Position numbers and translations under genes: made by a program. A stretch of DNA of 64,000 nucleotides from GAS188 sp963713805 (GTDB taxonomy: Bacteria; Pseudomonadota; Alphaproteobacteria; Rhizobiales; Beijerinckiaceae). The notes under the pieces were generated by a model, which was not told the origin of the DNA, did not search any database, and worked only from the letters and a program-made list of their open reading frames with translations. Each line of letters opens with the position of its first letter. The stretch's first letter is position 1. Shown in pieces: positions 1 to 10,318 of the stretch. Location of the stretch: positions 248,001 through 312,000 of the forward strand of contig CAVQNF010000002.1 of assembly GCA_963713805.1 (NCBI GenBank). Direction: 5' to 3'.

Positions 1-627
1 TTTCCGGCTGAGGATGCCCTCCGTTTCCGCGGTCAAGGGCAGTAGATTGACCAGGATGTCCGCGGCCGCAGCGAGATCGTCGAGCCGTTCCCATCCATAA
101 TAAGTCGTGACTCCCGGGAGCTGTTTCGACGTCCGAGCCCAGCCGGAAACGGCAAATCCGGCGCTCGCAAGATGGCTCGCGACGCCCGTGCCGAGTTCGC
201 CCAAGCCAAGGATGCCTATCCGTGTCCTTGCGTTGGGTTTGGGAAGCTCGAAACGCCACGGCCCTCCCTCGCAAGAAAGGCGTTCGTAAATGTGGAAGCC
301 TCGGTGATAGCGAAGGACCGCCAACATGCAATACGCCTTCATTCCCTCGGTGAGCGAGGGATCCTTGAGGCGGGCCAGCGGTACCTCTTTGGGCAGTTCC
401 TCCAGGTCGAGCTGGTCAACGCCCGCACCGAGAGACAGGATCGCCTTCAGATTGCAATACTGCTCGATCCGAGGCGGCGGCTTCCAGATGAGGGCTATGT
501 CGATCGAAGCCGGATCGGAAACGTCAGCCGATCTCTTGGCGTCAAGTCCGGGAAGGAGGCGCCGCAAAGGCGGGAGCCAATCTTCGGGGTAATCGATGTC
601 GCTGTGAAAGACGAGTTTGACCATCAT
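1..627 (-). CDS. D-isomer-specific 2-hydroxyacid dehydrogenase, glyoxylate/hydroxypyruvate reductase A-like (partial)
   Basis: The gene reads from an ATG at 627 leftwards and runs off the window after 209 residues; the family is usually about 310. The N-terminal half starts MVKLVFHSD. The NAD(P)-binding glycine motif GILGLGELGTGV sits near residues 128-139, and the piece LLPLTAETEGIL near the end is the conserved stretch of the GhrA subgroup. The expected reaction is NAD(P)H reduction of glyoxylate or hydroxypyruvate in the cytosol. The frame is clean, unlike many genes to the right. The family is certain; the exact substrate is inferred from family resemblance. The catalytic Arg-Glu-His part lies mostly outside the window. 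Confidence 0.85.
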   Translation of the reverse strand, partial: MMVKLVFHSDIDYPEDWLPPLRRLLPGLDAKRSADVSDPASIDIALIWKPPPRIEQYCNLKAILSLGAGVDQLDLEELPKEVPLARLKDPSLTEGMKAYCMLAVLRYHRGFHIYERLSCEGGPWRFELPKPNARTRIGILGLGELGTGVASHLASAGFAVSGWARTSKQLPGVTTYYGWERLDDLAAAADILVNLLPLTAETEGILSRK

Positions 628-820
628 GAGCGCCCTGGCGGTTGTCCTTCAACGCAACGATGCCACGCTTTTCACAGCAAGGTTCCCATCCGCGAAAAGC
701 GGTGAGACCTCGGCGGTTGCGTCGTTCGCGGCAACCTTGGACGAATCCGTTCCTCCGCGAAAGGCTAGCACATCGTCATCCTTCAGGCGGACTTGACGAA
801 GGTCCGGTCTTGAACAAAAT

Positions 821-850
821 GGGGTATAGTGATATCGGGAAAAAGTGCCA
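821..850 (+). repeat. Left terminal inverted repeat of the 10.1-kb element
   Basis: This 30-bp sequence begins GGGGTATAGTGATATC and matches the reverse complement of 10903-10932 at 27 of 30 positions. The direct repeat 807-820 abuts it on the outside. About 65 bp inside it, the homology of a truncated cyclase gene stops. Confidence 0.7.
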
Positions 851-886
851 CCCCAGGGCCTGGACTATGCATTCATAGGCGGACAT

Positions 887-994
887 TCAGCGACCCGGTT
901 TTGAACGGAACGTCCCCGCCTCGACCTCGCCAATCAGGCGGCTGAAGCCGACCACGTCGGCTGCTAGGATGGCTGCGAGACGGCGTGTCGTCAT
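887..994 (-). pseudogene. 5' stub of a second class III adenylate cyclase gene
   Basis: The start codon overlaps the stop of the upstream cyclase gene in an ATGA arrangement. The first 27 residues, starting MTTRRLAAILAADVVGF, are the N-terminus of a class III nucleotide cyclase with the metal-binding aspartate of the AADVVGFSR motif. After GEVEAG the frame runs into unrelated sequence and stops at residue 36. So only the very start of a tandem paralogue remains, cut next to the left inverted repeat. Tandem cyclase-TPR genes are common in rhizobia. The stub cannot be active. Confidence 0.75.
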
Positions 995-2777
995 TCGGGG
1001 AGGCCGGCAAGGCGAAGCCCCTCGATCCATTTCTCGAAAAACTGCGGATGGTTAAACGGAAACAAGATCCGTGCGTTATCCACGTTGAGTGCTGGTTTCT
1101 GTTGACGCATACGCGCGACGATCCTTTGAGCCTCCTCTAGCCGACCAGCTGACGCACTACTCGACGCTGCAATTCCCAACCCCATAAGCGAAGTAGGTAA
1201 ATCGCGTACCGCCTTGCCGCCCCATACCGAGGCTTCCTCAAGTCGGCCCGCGAAAAAGTGCGCAAACGCCGCGGCTATTTCCATTTGACCCAAAAGCGGA
1301 TCAAGCGGGCTCAAACGGATTGCGCGTAACTCGTGTTCCAGTGCCAAGTCTGGTTGGCAGAGCGATATCCTTACCCAGCAGCTAAAATGCCAGGCAGATG
1401 CCAAGTTCGGATTAATTTCCAGTGCTCGTTCAATAAATGCGATACCAGTCTCTAGTTCTACTGCGTCATAGGTCCCGGTCAAGAATCGCGATCACAAACC
1501 CTGAAGCTGAGAGCACTGCCGTGGTCATCCTTGCCAAATTCCACTCCTCGCCGAGCAAGCAGCAATGCTTCAGCTGTCTCCTGATCTCGATTGGCCATCC
1601 AATCATTCGCCCATCGCCAGAGTTGGCATCGAGCAGCCGTCGTATTGGCGATACTGAACTCAGGATCGAGTTTGGTTGCCTCACCGAATTGCCGAAGGGC
1701 GTCCATGCAACTCTCCTGGGACCATCGGTGCATGCTCGCCAGGCCGCGCAGGTAGTAGTCGTACGCGCTTAGGCTCATAGTTGGCTTGCGTTTGATCCGA
1801 TTGATCTCGGCCAATTGCAAGTTTGGCTCAAGGGCGGCAGTCACACTTTCCGTCGTCCGATCTTGGAGATCGAAAACGTCGGCCAAATTGCCTTCGAAGC
1901 GATCGGCCCATACGTGGTGGTTCGTTGGCCCCTCGATGAGCTGACATGTAATTCGTATCCGATCTCCAGCCTTTCGTACGCTTCCTTCAAGGACATAGCG
2001 CACGCCGAGTTCGCGAGAGACCTGCTTCACGTCGATTGCTCTGCCTTTGTAGGTGAAACTTGAATTCCGAGCGATCACGAAGAATGATTTCACCCGTGAG
2101 AGCGCCGTGATCATATCCTCGACTATGCCGTCGGCAAAATACTCCTGCTCAGGATCGCCGCTCATGTTCTGAAAGGGCAGCACCGCGATCGAGGGCTTGT
2201 CGGGAAGGGCAAGCGCTGGCTTGGTCGATGCCGCTGGTTGCCCAATTGAAGGCGCCGCGACCCGAAAGACGCGGACCGGGCGGGTGATGTTCTTAACCAC
2301 CTGCTCGCCCAGGTCCTCGAAGGCGAGATCGAGTTTGTCGCGCACCTCGTCACGAACTTTGCGAGAGATGCAGAGCCCGCCAGGTTCGGCAAGGCTTTCG
2401 AGGCGTGCGGCGATATTGACGCCATCCCCAAAGATGTCGGCGTCATCGACGATAATATCACCGACATTGATGCCGACGCGGAACTCGATGCGCTTCTCTT
2501 GAGGCACCTCGGCATTGCGCTCGACCATGTCGCGGTTAACTTCCATCGCGCAGCGTACGGCGTCTACAACGCTTGCGAATTCGACCAGCATTCCGTCGCC
2601 GGTCGTCTTGACGATGCGTCCGCGATGCTCCTCGATCTTAGGATCGATCAGCTCGCGCCGATGCGCCTTTAACGCCGTCAACGTGCCGACTTCGTCGGCG
2701 CCCATCAGGCGGCTGTATCCTGCCACATCAGCGGCCAGAATTGCAGCAAGCCTTCGGTCGACGCGGCGATTGTCCAA
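991..2777 (-). CDS. Class III adenylate/guanylate cyclase with TolB-like and TPR regions (two frameshifts)
   Basis: The protein starts MDNRRVDRRLAAILAADVAG. It has a class III cyclase catalytic domain (about residues 8-170, with the metal-binding Asp of ADVAGYSR and the GDG of KTTGDGMLVEF). A TolB-like segment starting DKPSIAVLPF follows (about 190-300), then TPR-like helices to the end. It should make cAMP or cGMP from ATP or GTP, with the C-terminal part sensing or scaffolding. The frame changes twice around 1485-1515. Each change is cured by dropping one base, after which the TPR part continues to a stop at 991. Length and order match the large rhizobial cyclase-TolB-TPR family. It is followed by a truncated second copy. 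Confidence 0.85.
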
Positions 2778-2943
2778 AGGCGCCTCCTACGGGGGCCTGG
2801 AGACCATCATGCCGTGACAGTGGTTCTATCTCAAGAAGCCCCGCCCTGCCGAGCCCGCCTCCCCTTGGTTGCTCCCAATTTATCATCATCATCCTTGTCC
2901 CCGCCGTGACGATCCGACTTAGGCTGGTTCGTGGCTTGCGCGG

Positions 2944-3707
2944 CTATGGGGGCGCGTCGTTTCGCGTCGTAAAGAATGGGATCGCGGCCTTGTAGAGATT
3001 GGGAGCGTCTTTAATCGCAGTCCCGCTGCCGATGACGGGGTTCAAGGCGGCCGCGCCGAGATGGCGGGCGATGATCGCGCGCATCAGATGGAGAAAGAAA
3101 TCGGTTATCTCGTTCGAGATTGGAACGACAATGCCCATTACTTTTTCGAAAGCCTTGCGGGTATCGGCTTCGCCGGTAACTCGCAGTACGCCGGCCGTGA
3201 TCACAAGCTCCGATGCAAGGTAGAATGAGTTGTTGATCATATCCGAGGGATATCAGGCCCAATCCTCGTCTTCCGGAACATCTTCGAAGGCCGCGTCGAG
3301 ATCGGCGGAAGACGGCATGTGGAATACGAGCGTGTTGCGGAGACGGTGAAGAAGGTTCGAGCTGCCAAAATGGTTCTTCAGCGCCTCGTAGGCCACGATC
3401 CCATCAGGATCCAGGAGCGGAAGGTAGCAGTGGCCTACGAGCTTCTGATGAATGGGCCGTTTTTCACCATCTCCCAGGCCTCGGCAATTGCCCCGAATAG
3501 GAAACGCAGGATCATCTGGGACTGTCCCGCGCTGAGAGTGTTCTCGATCTCATTGTCGGATTAGTAGTTGAGCGAGAAGATCAAGAGCTTGCGGAGCACA
3601 CTAAGCTGCTTGACGGCATGGCTGGCGAGCAACAGCAGGTTTCGCTCGTCGGGGGGAATGGCTTTGAGCTGGGCCTTCGGAACCGGAACCCGATAGATTT
3701 CGCTCAT
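2944..3707 (-). pseudogene. Decayed conserved gene of unknown family
   Basis: Reading starts at an ATG at 3707 (MSEIYRVPVPKAQL) and a coherent helical protein of about 250 residues can be followed to the stop at 2944. An in-frame TAA lies at 3561-3563, a frame change near 3470 and an in-frame TGA close to 3250, just before MINNSFYLASELV. The segments between read as one protein, rich in Leu and Ala, ending TTRNDAPP. I do not recognise the family. The two stop codons cannot be explained by one inserted base each, unlike the other breaks in this window, so this looks like true decay. The 98-residue C-terminal piece has its own ATG at 3240 and might still be made. Confidence 0.5.
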
Positions 3708-3850
3708 GGTGTTTGTCCCCCGCAACGCGGCGTGGCTAAACTTGCGAATAGACGGAAATTTCCGAGCTGCTAATGCTTCGAGCACAGCAAAGAGTGCCTT
3801 TAGATTGGACGCCGCGCATTGGCTCGCGGTCGCCGCTAGTCCCTCAAAAG

Positions 3851-4104
3851 TCAAGCGTCGGCGGCGAGCGTAACTAGCCTCCTCGCCTTCTCCGGATTGA
3901 GCCGGCACACACCATCCTTTCGGATTGTGAAACCCGACGGGTGCAGCGCATTCGCCTTCACAAATTCCAGCACCGCCCGATCAATCTTCGGCCGCTCCGG
4001 TTCCATCATGTCAAACACGAAGGCCGACGAAGCCTCCCGTGTCTCATGCATGATGCCGCGCGTCGGATCAAAACCATTGAGGACCCGGCGAAATTTCTCG
4101 ACTG
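3851..4104 (-). pseudogene. cas1: C-terminal relic of a Cas1-like integrase
   Basis: About 80 residues remain. The stretch GFDPTRGIMHE followed by FVFDMMEPERPKIDRAVLEF is the Cas1 C-terminal signature: the metal-binding His after the G-x-L/M-H turn and the Asp of the D-x-MEP-x-RP motif. The tail runs TIRKDGVCRLNPEKARRL and ends at 3851. The N-terminal domain and the third metal ligand (the Glu of the central helix) are missing. The open frame extends leftward in the protein only to an upstream stop near 4160 without a credible start. No Cas2, no effector and no repeat-spacer array lie nearby. It is read as a leftover of a CRISPR adaptation module or a solo Cas1. Confidence 0.6.
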
Positions 4105-4300
4105 TCGAACCCCTAAATTGCGGACCGATGCGGCGCCGGCATGTGCACGCAATTTTTATCGGTCATATCGGCAAGGAAACCAGCCAGAGGGAGGAACAAT
4201 TTTGACCTGTATATGCAGGCTGAATATGGGGTGAATAAAAGCGGTTCGGCCGTAATTCGCGATAGATTGCGACCGTCCGACTCAGCTCCCGGCATCTCGC

Positions 4301-5486
4301 TCAGCTCCCGAAAATGACGCGGCGGAAACGGCTCATGGCGACGGCGAAATAGACCGAGCCGATAATGAGCATCGCGACGAGCGGCCGGGAGACGATCGAG
4401 AGATCTGCGCCACGGAAGAGCACCGCCTGGGCGAAGGCGACGAAATGCGGCGTCGGGCTGATCGTCTGCATTACATATTGCAACCAGACGGGCATGCTTT
4501 CCATGGGCGTGCTACTGCCGGAAAGCAGTTGCGTCACCATCAAGACTGGCATGGCGAGCAGTCCGAACTGGCCCATGGTCGTCGCGAGCGTGCCGAGCAT
4601 GATGCCGAGCGCCGCCACCGCGAGGGCGTAAAGCGCGGCTCCGAAAAGGAACAGGATAAGCGACCCGGTGATCGGCACGCCGAGCCACCACCCGACCACG
4701 AATCTGAGCGACAGCATCGCGGCGACAAGAATGACGACGCCGTTGGCCAGCATTTTCGCGAGCATGATCTCCGCAGGCACGACGGGCATGACCAAGAGGT
4801 GCTCCACCGTGCCTTGCTCGCGCTCGCGGATCAGCGCGGCGCCGGTCAGGATCACGGTCAGAAGCGTGATCTGGTTTATGACCTGCGTCATCGCGGAGAA
4901 CCAGGCCGTCTTTAGGTTCGGATTGAACATCGCTCGCACGACGACATTGATCGGCAGGCTCTTGGTGCCTTCGCGTCCGGAGATGAAGCTCTGGACCTCG
5001 TTGGAGATAGCGTTCTTGAGATAGCTTGCGCCATTGCCGGCTTGGGCCACGGCCGTCGCATCGACATTGATTTGCAGTGACGTTTTGTGCTGCGCGAGAA
5101 TGTCGGCCTGGAAATTGGGGGGAATTTCGACGACGAAGAGAAGCCTTCCCTGATCCATGACCGAGTCGATATCGGTCGCCCTGATCTGCACCGCGCGCTG
5201 GAACGTCGGTGGAACGAGGGCTTCCGCGATTTGTCTCGAGAGTTCCGAACCGTCCTCGTCCACGATGCCGACCGAGAGATTGGTCGCTTCGGTCACGGCT
5301 CCGCGTCGCCACGGTGTTGACGGAAATGCTGAAGGCATAGACCACGAGGACCAGCATAGTCGGATCGGCCCGGATGCTTCTGAGCTCCTTGATCACCAGG
5401 CGAAAGATGTTGGCTATGTGATCGCGGAGTGTGAGCGGTCTTGCCTCCACCAGGGGCGTTGCTGTCTTCGAAGTGGACAGCGACAT
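4301..5486 (-). CDS. yhhJ: ABC-2 type permease, YhhJ-like (one frameshift)
   Basis: The protein starts MSLSTSKTATPLVEARP at 5486, two bases after the end of the rbbA-like gene. It runs about 395 residues, close to the usual 375. An N-terminal membrane helix near residue 45 is followed by a periplasmic region and a block of five to six hydrophobic segments in the second half, the ABC-2 membrane fold. The frame breaks near 5303 in the sequence encoding VNTVAT; removing one base joins it to AVTEATNLSVGIVDEDGS. It is the third gene of a yhiI-rbbA-yhhJ operon and should form the membrane channel for an exporter whose substrate is unknown. Confidence 0.8.
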
Positions 5487-5487
5487 G

Positions 5488-8224
5488 TCACGCCTCCTGC
5501 TTTTTCAGAAACAAGAGCGAGATGATAAGATAGGCCAAGGCAATGGCAACGATCGCCGCCACGTTGCGCCACAGATCGGCCATGCCGAGCGCCTTGGCGA
5601 ACACGCCCACCGTGATCGGCTGATACCAGGCCGACGGGAACGACAGGCCGATGATCCTCGCTCCGCCGGATAGCGACGACACGGGTGCGAACAGTCCGGA
5701 AAAATTCACCGCCGGGACAATCGAAAGGATGGCTGTCGCGAACACCGCGGCGACCTGCGTGCGGGTAAAGGATGAGATCAGCTGGCCGAAACCTGTCGTC
5801 GACACCACGTAGACGATCGTTCCCAGCACCAGCGTGACAAATGACCCCTTGACTGGCACGTGGAACACGAAAACCGCCATCAACCACAAGAAGACAAAGT
5901 TCACCATGGCGATGGCGATGTAAGGAAGCTGCTTGCCGAAGAGGAATTCGAACTTGGTGATCGGCGTCGAACGGAAATTGGAAATGGACCCGGTCTCCTT
6001 CTCGCGCACGACGGCGATAGCCGACATGATGGCGGGGATCAGACAGAGCATCAGCATGAAGACGCTCGGCACCATGGCGTTGACGCTCAAGAAGGCCTGG
6101 TTGTAGCGAAAGCGCGTTTCGATGTTTTCATCGCTCCATGCGGTATCCGACCCTGGGAGCCGTGTGGCAATCTCCTGCCCCTGCCGCCTGACGACGCCGT
6201 TGACGTAGTTCCTCGCGGTTTCGCCGCGGAACGTCATGGCGCCGTCGACGGACGCGTCGACCTCTGTTCGCGAACCCATCTTGATATCGCGGCCGAAGCC
6301 GCTCGGAACCTCGACGACGACTTGCACGGCTCCGCTTCGCATCCGGCTGTCCGCTTCGGCCGTGGAACCGACCGGGGGTTGCTCCGAGAAATAGCGCGAG
6401 CTTGAAAAGCCATCGAGCAGCGAGCGGCTTTCCGACGTGTTATCCTGGTCGAAGGCTGCGTATTTCAGGTTTTCGATGTCGAAGGAAATGCCGTAGCCGA
6501 AGGCGAACATCAGGATGATGGGGCCAAAAAAGGCGAAGGCGAGCCGGATCGGGTCGCGCAGAAGCTCAACGCTTTCGCGTCGCGCATAGGCCCACAGGCG
6601 ACCCAAATCGAAGCGCTTCGGCGGAGTGATAGGCGCGGCCTCGGCCAGCGCTTCGCTCGGCGCCGGTGGTGCGACCTTTTGCGTGCGGTCGATTCCGGCC
6701 GCATCGGCGAGATAGCCCACGAACGTGTCCTCGAGCGAATCGCTGCCGCGTTCGTGGACCAGTTCCAGCGGCGGTCCGACCGCGAGCACCTTGCCCGCAT
6801 GCATCAGCGAAATGCGATCGCATCGTTCGGCCTCGTTCATGAAATGGGTTGAGAGAAAGATGGTGACGCCGTCATCTCGCGACAGATTGATCAGCGTGTG
6901 CCAAAAGGAGTCCCGCGCAATCGGGTCGACGCCCGAGGTCGGCTCGTCCAGAATGAGGATGGCCGGCTGGTGCAGCACCGCCACGGCGAGTTGCAGTCTT
7001 TGCTTGATGCCAAGCGGCAAGCTCTCCGGCCGCGCATGCACAACGTTTTCCAGGTCGTAGCGTCCGCAGAAGGTCCTTGATGCGACCTTCGATTTCGTCT
7101 GGCGGCAAATGGTAGAGCTGCGCGTGCAGTTCCAGATTCTGCCGCACGGTGAGCTCGTTGTAGAGGGAGAAGGCCTGCGACATGTAGCCGACGTTGCGGC
7201 GCATCTCCATGTCGTTCGACCCCATCGGGCTGCCGAACAGCTTGGCCCAGCCGCTGGTTGCCGGCAGAAGTCCCGTCAACATTTTCATTGTGGTTGACTT
7301 GCCGCAACCGTTCGAGCCCAGGAAGCCGAAGATCTCGCCACGGGCGATTCGAAAGTTGACGTGATCCACGGCAACGAAATTGCCGAACTGGCGCGTGAGC
7401 CCTTCGGCCTCGATCGCTGGAACCTCGTCGGCCGACACCACGCGCGGGCGCACGACCACTTTTTGATGAAGGGCGCGCTTCGCCTCGGGTAGAAGTGCGA
7501 TGAAGGCTTCGTCGAGATTGGGCTCGCCCGTCTTCTCCAAAAATTGCTTTAGCGTGCCTTGAGCGATGATCTTCCCGTCGTCCATGGCCAGGAGCCAGTC
7601 GAATTGCTCGGCCTCGTCCATATAGGCTGTCGCCACGATCACGCTCATTTGCGGGCGGCGCGCCCGGATCGTGTTGATGAGATCCCAGAACTGACCGCGC
7701 GAGAGCGGATCGACGCCGGTCGTCGGCTCGTCGAGAATGAGCAAATCAGGATCGTTGATGAGTGCGCAGCAAAGACTGAGCTTCTGCTTCATTCCGCCGG
7801 AGAGCTTGCCGGCAGGACGATCCTCGAACGGATCGAGGGCGGTGGATTTGAGAAGCTCGGTGATGCGCGCCCTTCGCTCGTCTGCCCCCTGCCCGAACAG
7901 GCGACCGAAGAAATCGATGTTCTCGAAGACGCTGAGCGTCGGATAGAGATTGCGACCCAGCCCCTGCGGCATATAGGCGATTCGACGGCGAACGCCTTTG
8001 AGGTGGGCGGGATCGGCCATGTCGCCGTCGAAGACCACCACTTTTCCGCTCTGGATTGTGCGCACGCCGGAGATGAGCGCGAGCAAAGTCGACTTGCCGA
8101 CACCGTCAGGCCCGATCACGCCCACCATCACGCGCGCGGGAACATCGACCATCACGTTGTCAAGCGCGACTATCGCCCCGTAGCGGTGCGATACGTTCTC
8201 GACCCGGGCGACCGTCTCGCTCAT
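5488..8224 (-). CDS. rbbA: RbbA-like fused ABC transporter: two ATPase domains plus permease (one frameshift)
   Basis: The full product is about 911 residues, the same length as E. coli RbbA. ATPase domain 1 has Walker A GPDGVGKST at 38-46, signature LSGGMKQ and Walker B LLILDEPTTGVDP. Domain 2 has Walker A GSNGCGKST near residue 310 and Walker B ILILDEPTSGVDP. The C-terminal third is an ABC-2 permease with a periplasmic loop and six hydrophobic segments ending at LFLKKQEA. The frame breaks near 7055; dropping one base gives LLRRYDLENVVHARPESLPLG. The start overlaps the yhiI stop by ATGA. E. coli RbbA has been reported on ribosomes, but here the operon points to efflux. Confidence 0.85.
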
Positions 8225-9279
8225 TTCGGGAGCTTGACCTGAAGGTCATCCGGCCACGCGACCGCCGGATCCGTGCGCACGATTCCGATGCCGCGCACAC
8301 CTGTTTTCACCCTGCTGGCATATTGCTTCAGAACTTTCGGGTCCACTTTGAGCTTGACGCGAAACATCAGTTTCTGGCGTTCGTCGGCGGTTTCGACCGT
8401 CTTGGGCGTGAACTGCGCGTCCGTTGCCACAAAGCTTATGGAGGCGGGAATGACATATTGCGGAACCGGATCCAGAATGATGCGGGCCTCCCCGCCCATT
8501 TCGAGTTTGCCGGCGCTCGCAGCGGGCAGGAAGACGGTCATGTAGACATCGTTCAGGTCGAGGATGGTCATGATCCGTCCGCCAGGGGCGGCCACTTCGC
8601 CTTTTCGAAGGGTCAGGTACTGCACTCGTCCGGTTCTGGGTGAGACGAGCACCATATCGTGCAGCACCGCCTCGATTCGCTCGACCTCGGCTTCGGCGGT
8701 CTTGATGGCGGACTGGGCTTGGTCCCGCTGGGCCGTGGTCTCTTGAACGCCTGCGAGCGCCGCCTCGTAGTTGCGGCGGCGCTGATCGAAAGTCTGTTGG
8801 GTGATGATCTGCGACTTGATGAGTTCCTGGCCGCGTTCGAAATCGGCTTTGGCCGAAACCAGCACGCTGTTGCGCTGGGAGATGAGGGCCTCCGCCCCAA
8901 CCATCGTGTCCTTGGCGCGCTGAACGTTGGATTTGGCCGCCCTGAGCTGAGCTTCGTATTCGGGCGAGGTGATGCGGCCGACGGTCTGCCCCTCCGTAAC
9001 GCTATCTCCTTCCTCGATGGTAACCTCGGCCAACCGGCCAGGGTATTTCGCCGAGACGTTGACTTGCGTCGCTTCAATGCGGCCATTGGTCTTGACGACG
9101 CCGTCTGGCATTCGCTTGCCGAGGATCCGGTTGAGCAGCGTACGCACCTTCGACTCCGCCTGCGCGGCCGGAATGAACAAACTCCCCTTCGAGGAAGACG
9201 CATCCCACATGGACTGAGGTAAGGCACCGAAAATGACGACGAGCGCTAGAAGGGCGACGACCGTTACACGGGTAGGCAT
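8221..9279 (-). CDS. yhiI: HlyD-family periplasmic adaptor, YhiI-like
   Basis: This intact 352-residue protein begins with a hydrophobic N-terminal anchor (residues 6-24). A barrel-sandwich (lipoyl-like) half motif follows around NVSAKYPGRLAEVTIEEGD, then a long coiled-coil hairpin (about 100-200, rich in Ala, Gln and Glu), the second lipoyl half and a beta-barrel region ending DDLQVKLPK. This is the membrane-fusion adaptor of tripartite exporters. It is the first gene of the operon and its stop overlaps the rbbA start. It would couple the inner-membrane ABC complex to an outer-membrane channel, which is not encoded in the window. Confidence 0.87.
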   Translation of the reverse strand: MPTRVTVVALLALVVIFGALPQSMWDASSSKGSLFIPAAQAESKVRTLLNRILGKRMPDGVVKTNGRIEATQVNVSAKYPGRLAEVTIEEGDSVTEGQTVGRITSPEYEAQLRAAKSNVQRAKDTMVGAEALISQRNSVLVSAKADFERGQELIKSQIITQQTFDQRRRNYEAALAGVQETTAQRDQAQSAIKTAEAEVERIEAVLHDMVLVSPRTGRVQYLTLRKGEVAAPGGRIMTILDLNDVYMTVFLPAASAGKLEMGGEARIILDPVPQYVIPASISFVATDAQFTPKTVETADERQKLMFRVKLKVDPKVLKQYASRVKTGVRGIGIVRTDPAVAWPDDLQVKLPK

Positions 9280-9433
9280 CAGGAACCTCCTCCGGAACAG
9301 CGACCGTGCCTCCTAACCGTTTGGGAAGCGGCACTCGGTGCTTGGTTGATCCGTATCATCGTTGCATTGCACGGCGACACATTATGGCTATGATTAATAT
9401 CATTACCTAACTCCTATACTTGACTGCGGAGGG

Positions 9434-10318
9434 ATGGCGCAATCGAAGGACGATCCGATGGATGACACGGAAACGCCGACGAACGAGGAAAATGGTGAGG
9501 AGCAGGAACTCCAACTCGCTGACACGAAACCAAAGAAGCTAAAGTTGAAGACCTACGAGAAGGAGCTAGCTAAGCTGCATGCCGAGTTGGTCAAACTGCA
9601 GCAATGGGTCGTGCATAAGGGTCTGAAGGTCTGCGTCGTCTTCGAGGGACGCGATGGCGCGGGCAAGGGCGGTGTCATCAAGGCGATCGTCGAGCGAGTT
9701 AGCCCGCGGATCTTTCGCGTCATTGCCCTCCCGACTCCGACCGAGCGCGAGAAATCGCAAATGTACGTGCAACGTTACATCCCCCACTTGCCCGCCGCAG
9801 GCGAGATCGTCATCTTCGACCGGAGCTGGTACAATCGAGCCGGCGTCGAGCGGGTCATGGGGTTTTGCTCGACGAAGGAGACCGAGCGCTTTCTCAAGAT
9901 GACGCCCGCCGTCGAGAAGACGGTCGTCAACTCCGGGATCATCCTGTTAAAGTATTGGCTCGAGGTGAGCGAAGCGGAGCAGCAGCGGCGCTTGGAGTCG
10001 CGCATCGATGACGACCGGAAAATCTGGAAGCTGTCACCGATGGATCTCAGATCCTACCGACATTGGTACGACTATTCCCGAGCGCGTGATGATATGTTCA
10101 AGGCCACCGACACCTCGTGGGCACCATGGTTCGTCGTGCGCTCGGACGATAAGAAGCGGACACGGTTGAACGTTATTTCTCACGTCTTGAGCCAGATCCC
10201 TTATGAGGAAGCCCCGCGGGAAAAGCCGGTACTGCCGAAGAGACAAAAGCCTCATGGCTATGTGGAGCCGAACTATCCGTACAGATTTGTACCGGAGCGG
10301 CCATGGCCATCGCGCTGA
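9434..10318 (+). CDS. ppk2: Polyphosphate kinase 2 (class I PPK2)
   Basis: This intact 294-residue protein has an acidic, low-complexity N-terminus (about 1-35). The P-loop GRDGAGKGG lies at 72-80 and the Walker B/lid stretch FDRSWYNRAGVERVMGF at 128-144. These are the diagnostic PPK2 motifs. The single-domain length fits class I enzymes, which use polyphosphate to phosphorylate ADP (or GDP). The gene is transcribed away from the exporter operon, from a shared upstream region of about 150 bp. It is the last recognisable gene inside the repeat-bounded segment. The nucleotide preference cannot be read from the sequence. Confidence 0.93.
   Translation: MAQSKDDPMDDTETPTNEENGEEQELQLADTKPKKLKLKTYEKELAKLHAELVKLQQWVVHKGLKVCVVFEGRDGAGKGGVIKAIVERVSPRIFRVIALPTPTEREKSQMYVQRYIPHLPAAGEIVIFDRSWYNRAGVERVMGFCSTKETERFLKMTPAVEKTVVNSGIILLKYWLEVSEAEQQRRLESRIDDDRKIWKLSPMDLRSYRHWYDYSRARDDMFKATDTSWAPWFVVRSDDKKRTRLNVISHVLSQIPYEEAPREKPVLPKRQKPHGYVEPNYPYRFVPERPWPSR

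Noticed and set aside
4113..4295. 60-codon minus-strand frame upstream of the Cas1 relic
   Set aside because: Different frame from the relic, no motifs, no ribosome site; could not be linked to Cas1 or Cas2.
3100..4300. Search for a CRISPR array near the Cas1 relic
   Set aside because: No repeated 25-40-bp units with spacers were seen on either side.
4445..8242. Several plus-strand open frames opposite the exporter genes (for example 4445-4915 and 7559-8242)
   Set aside because: Their composition (runs of Arg, Asp, His) is that of the antisense of GC-rich genes; no motifs, and the minus strand encodes the clear RbbA trio.
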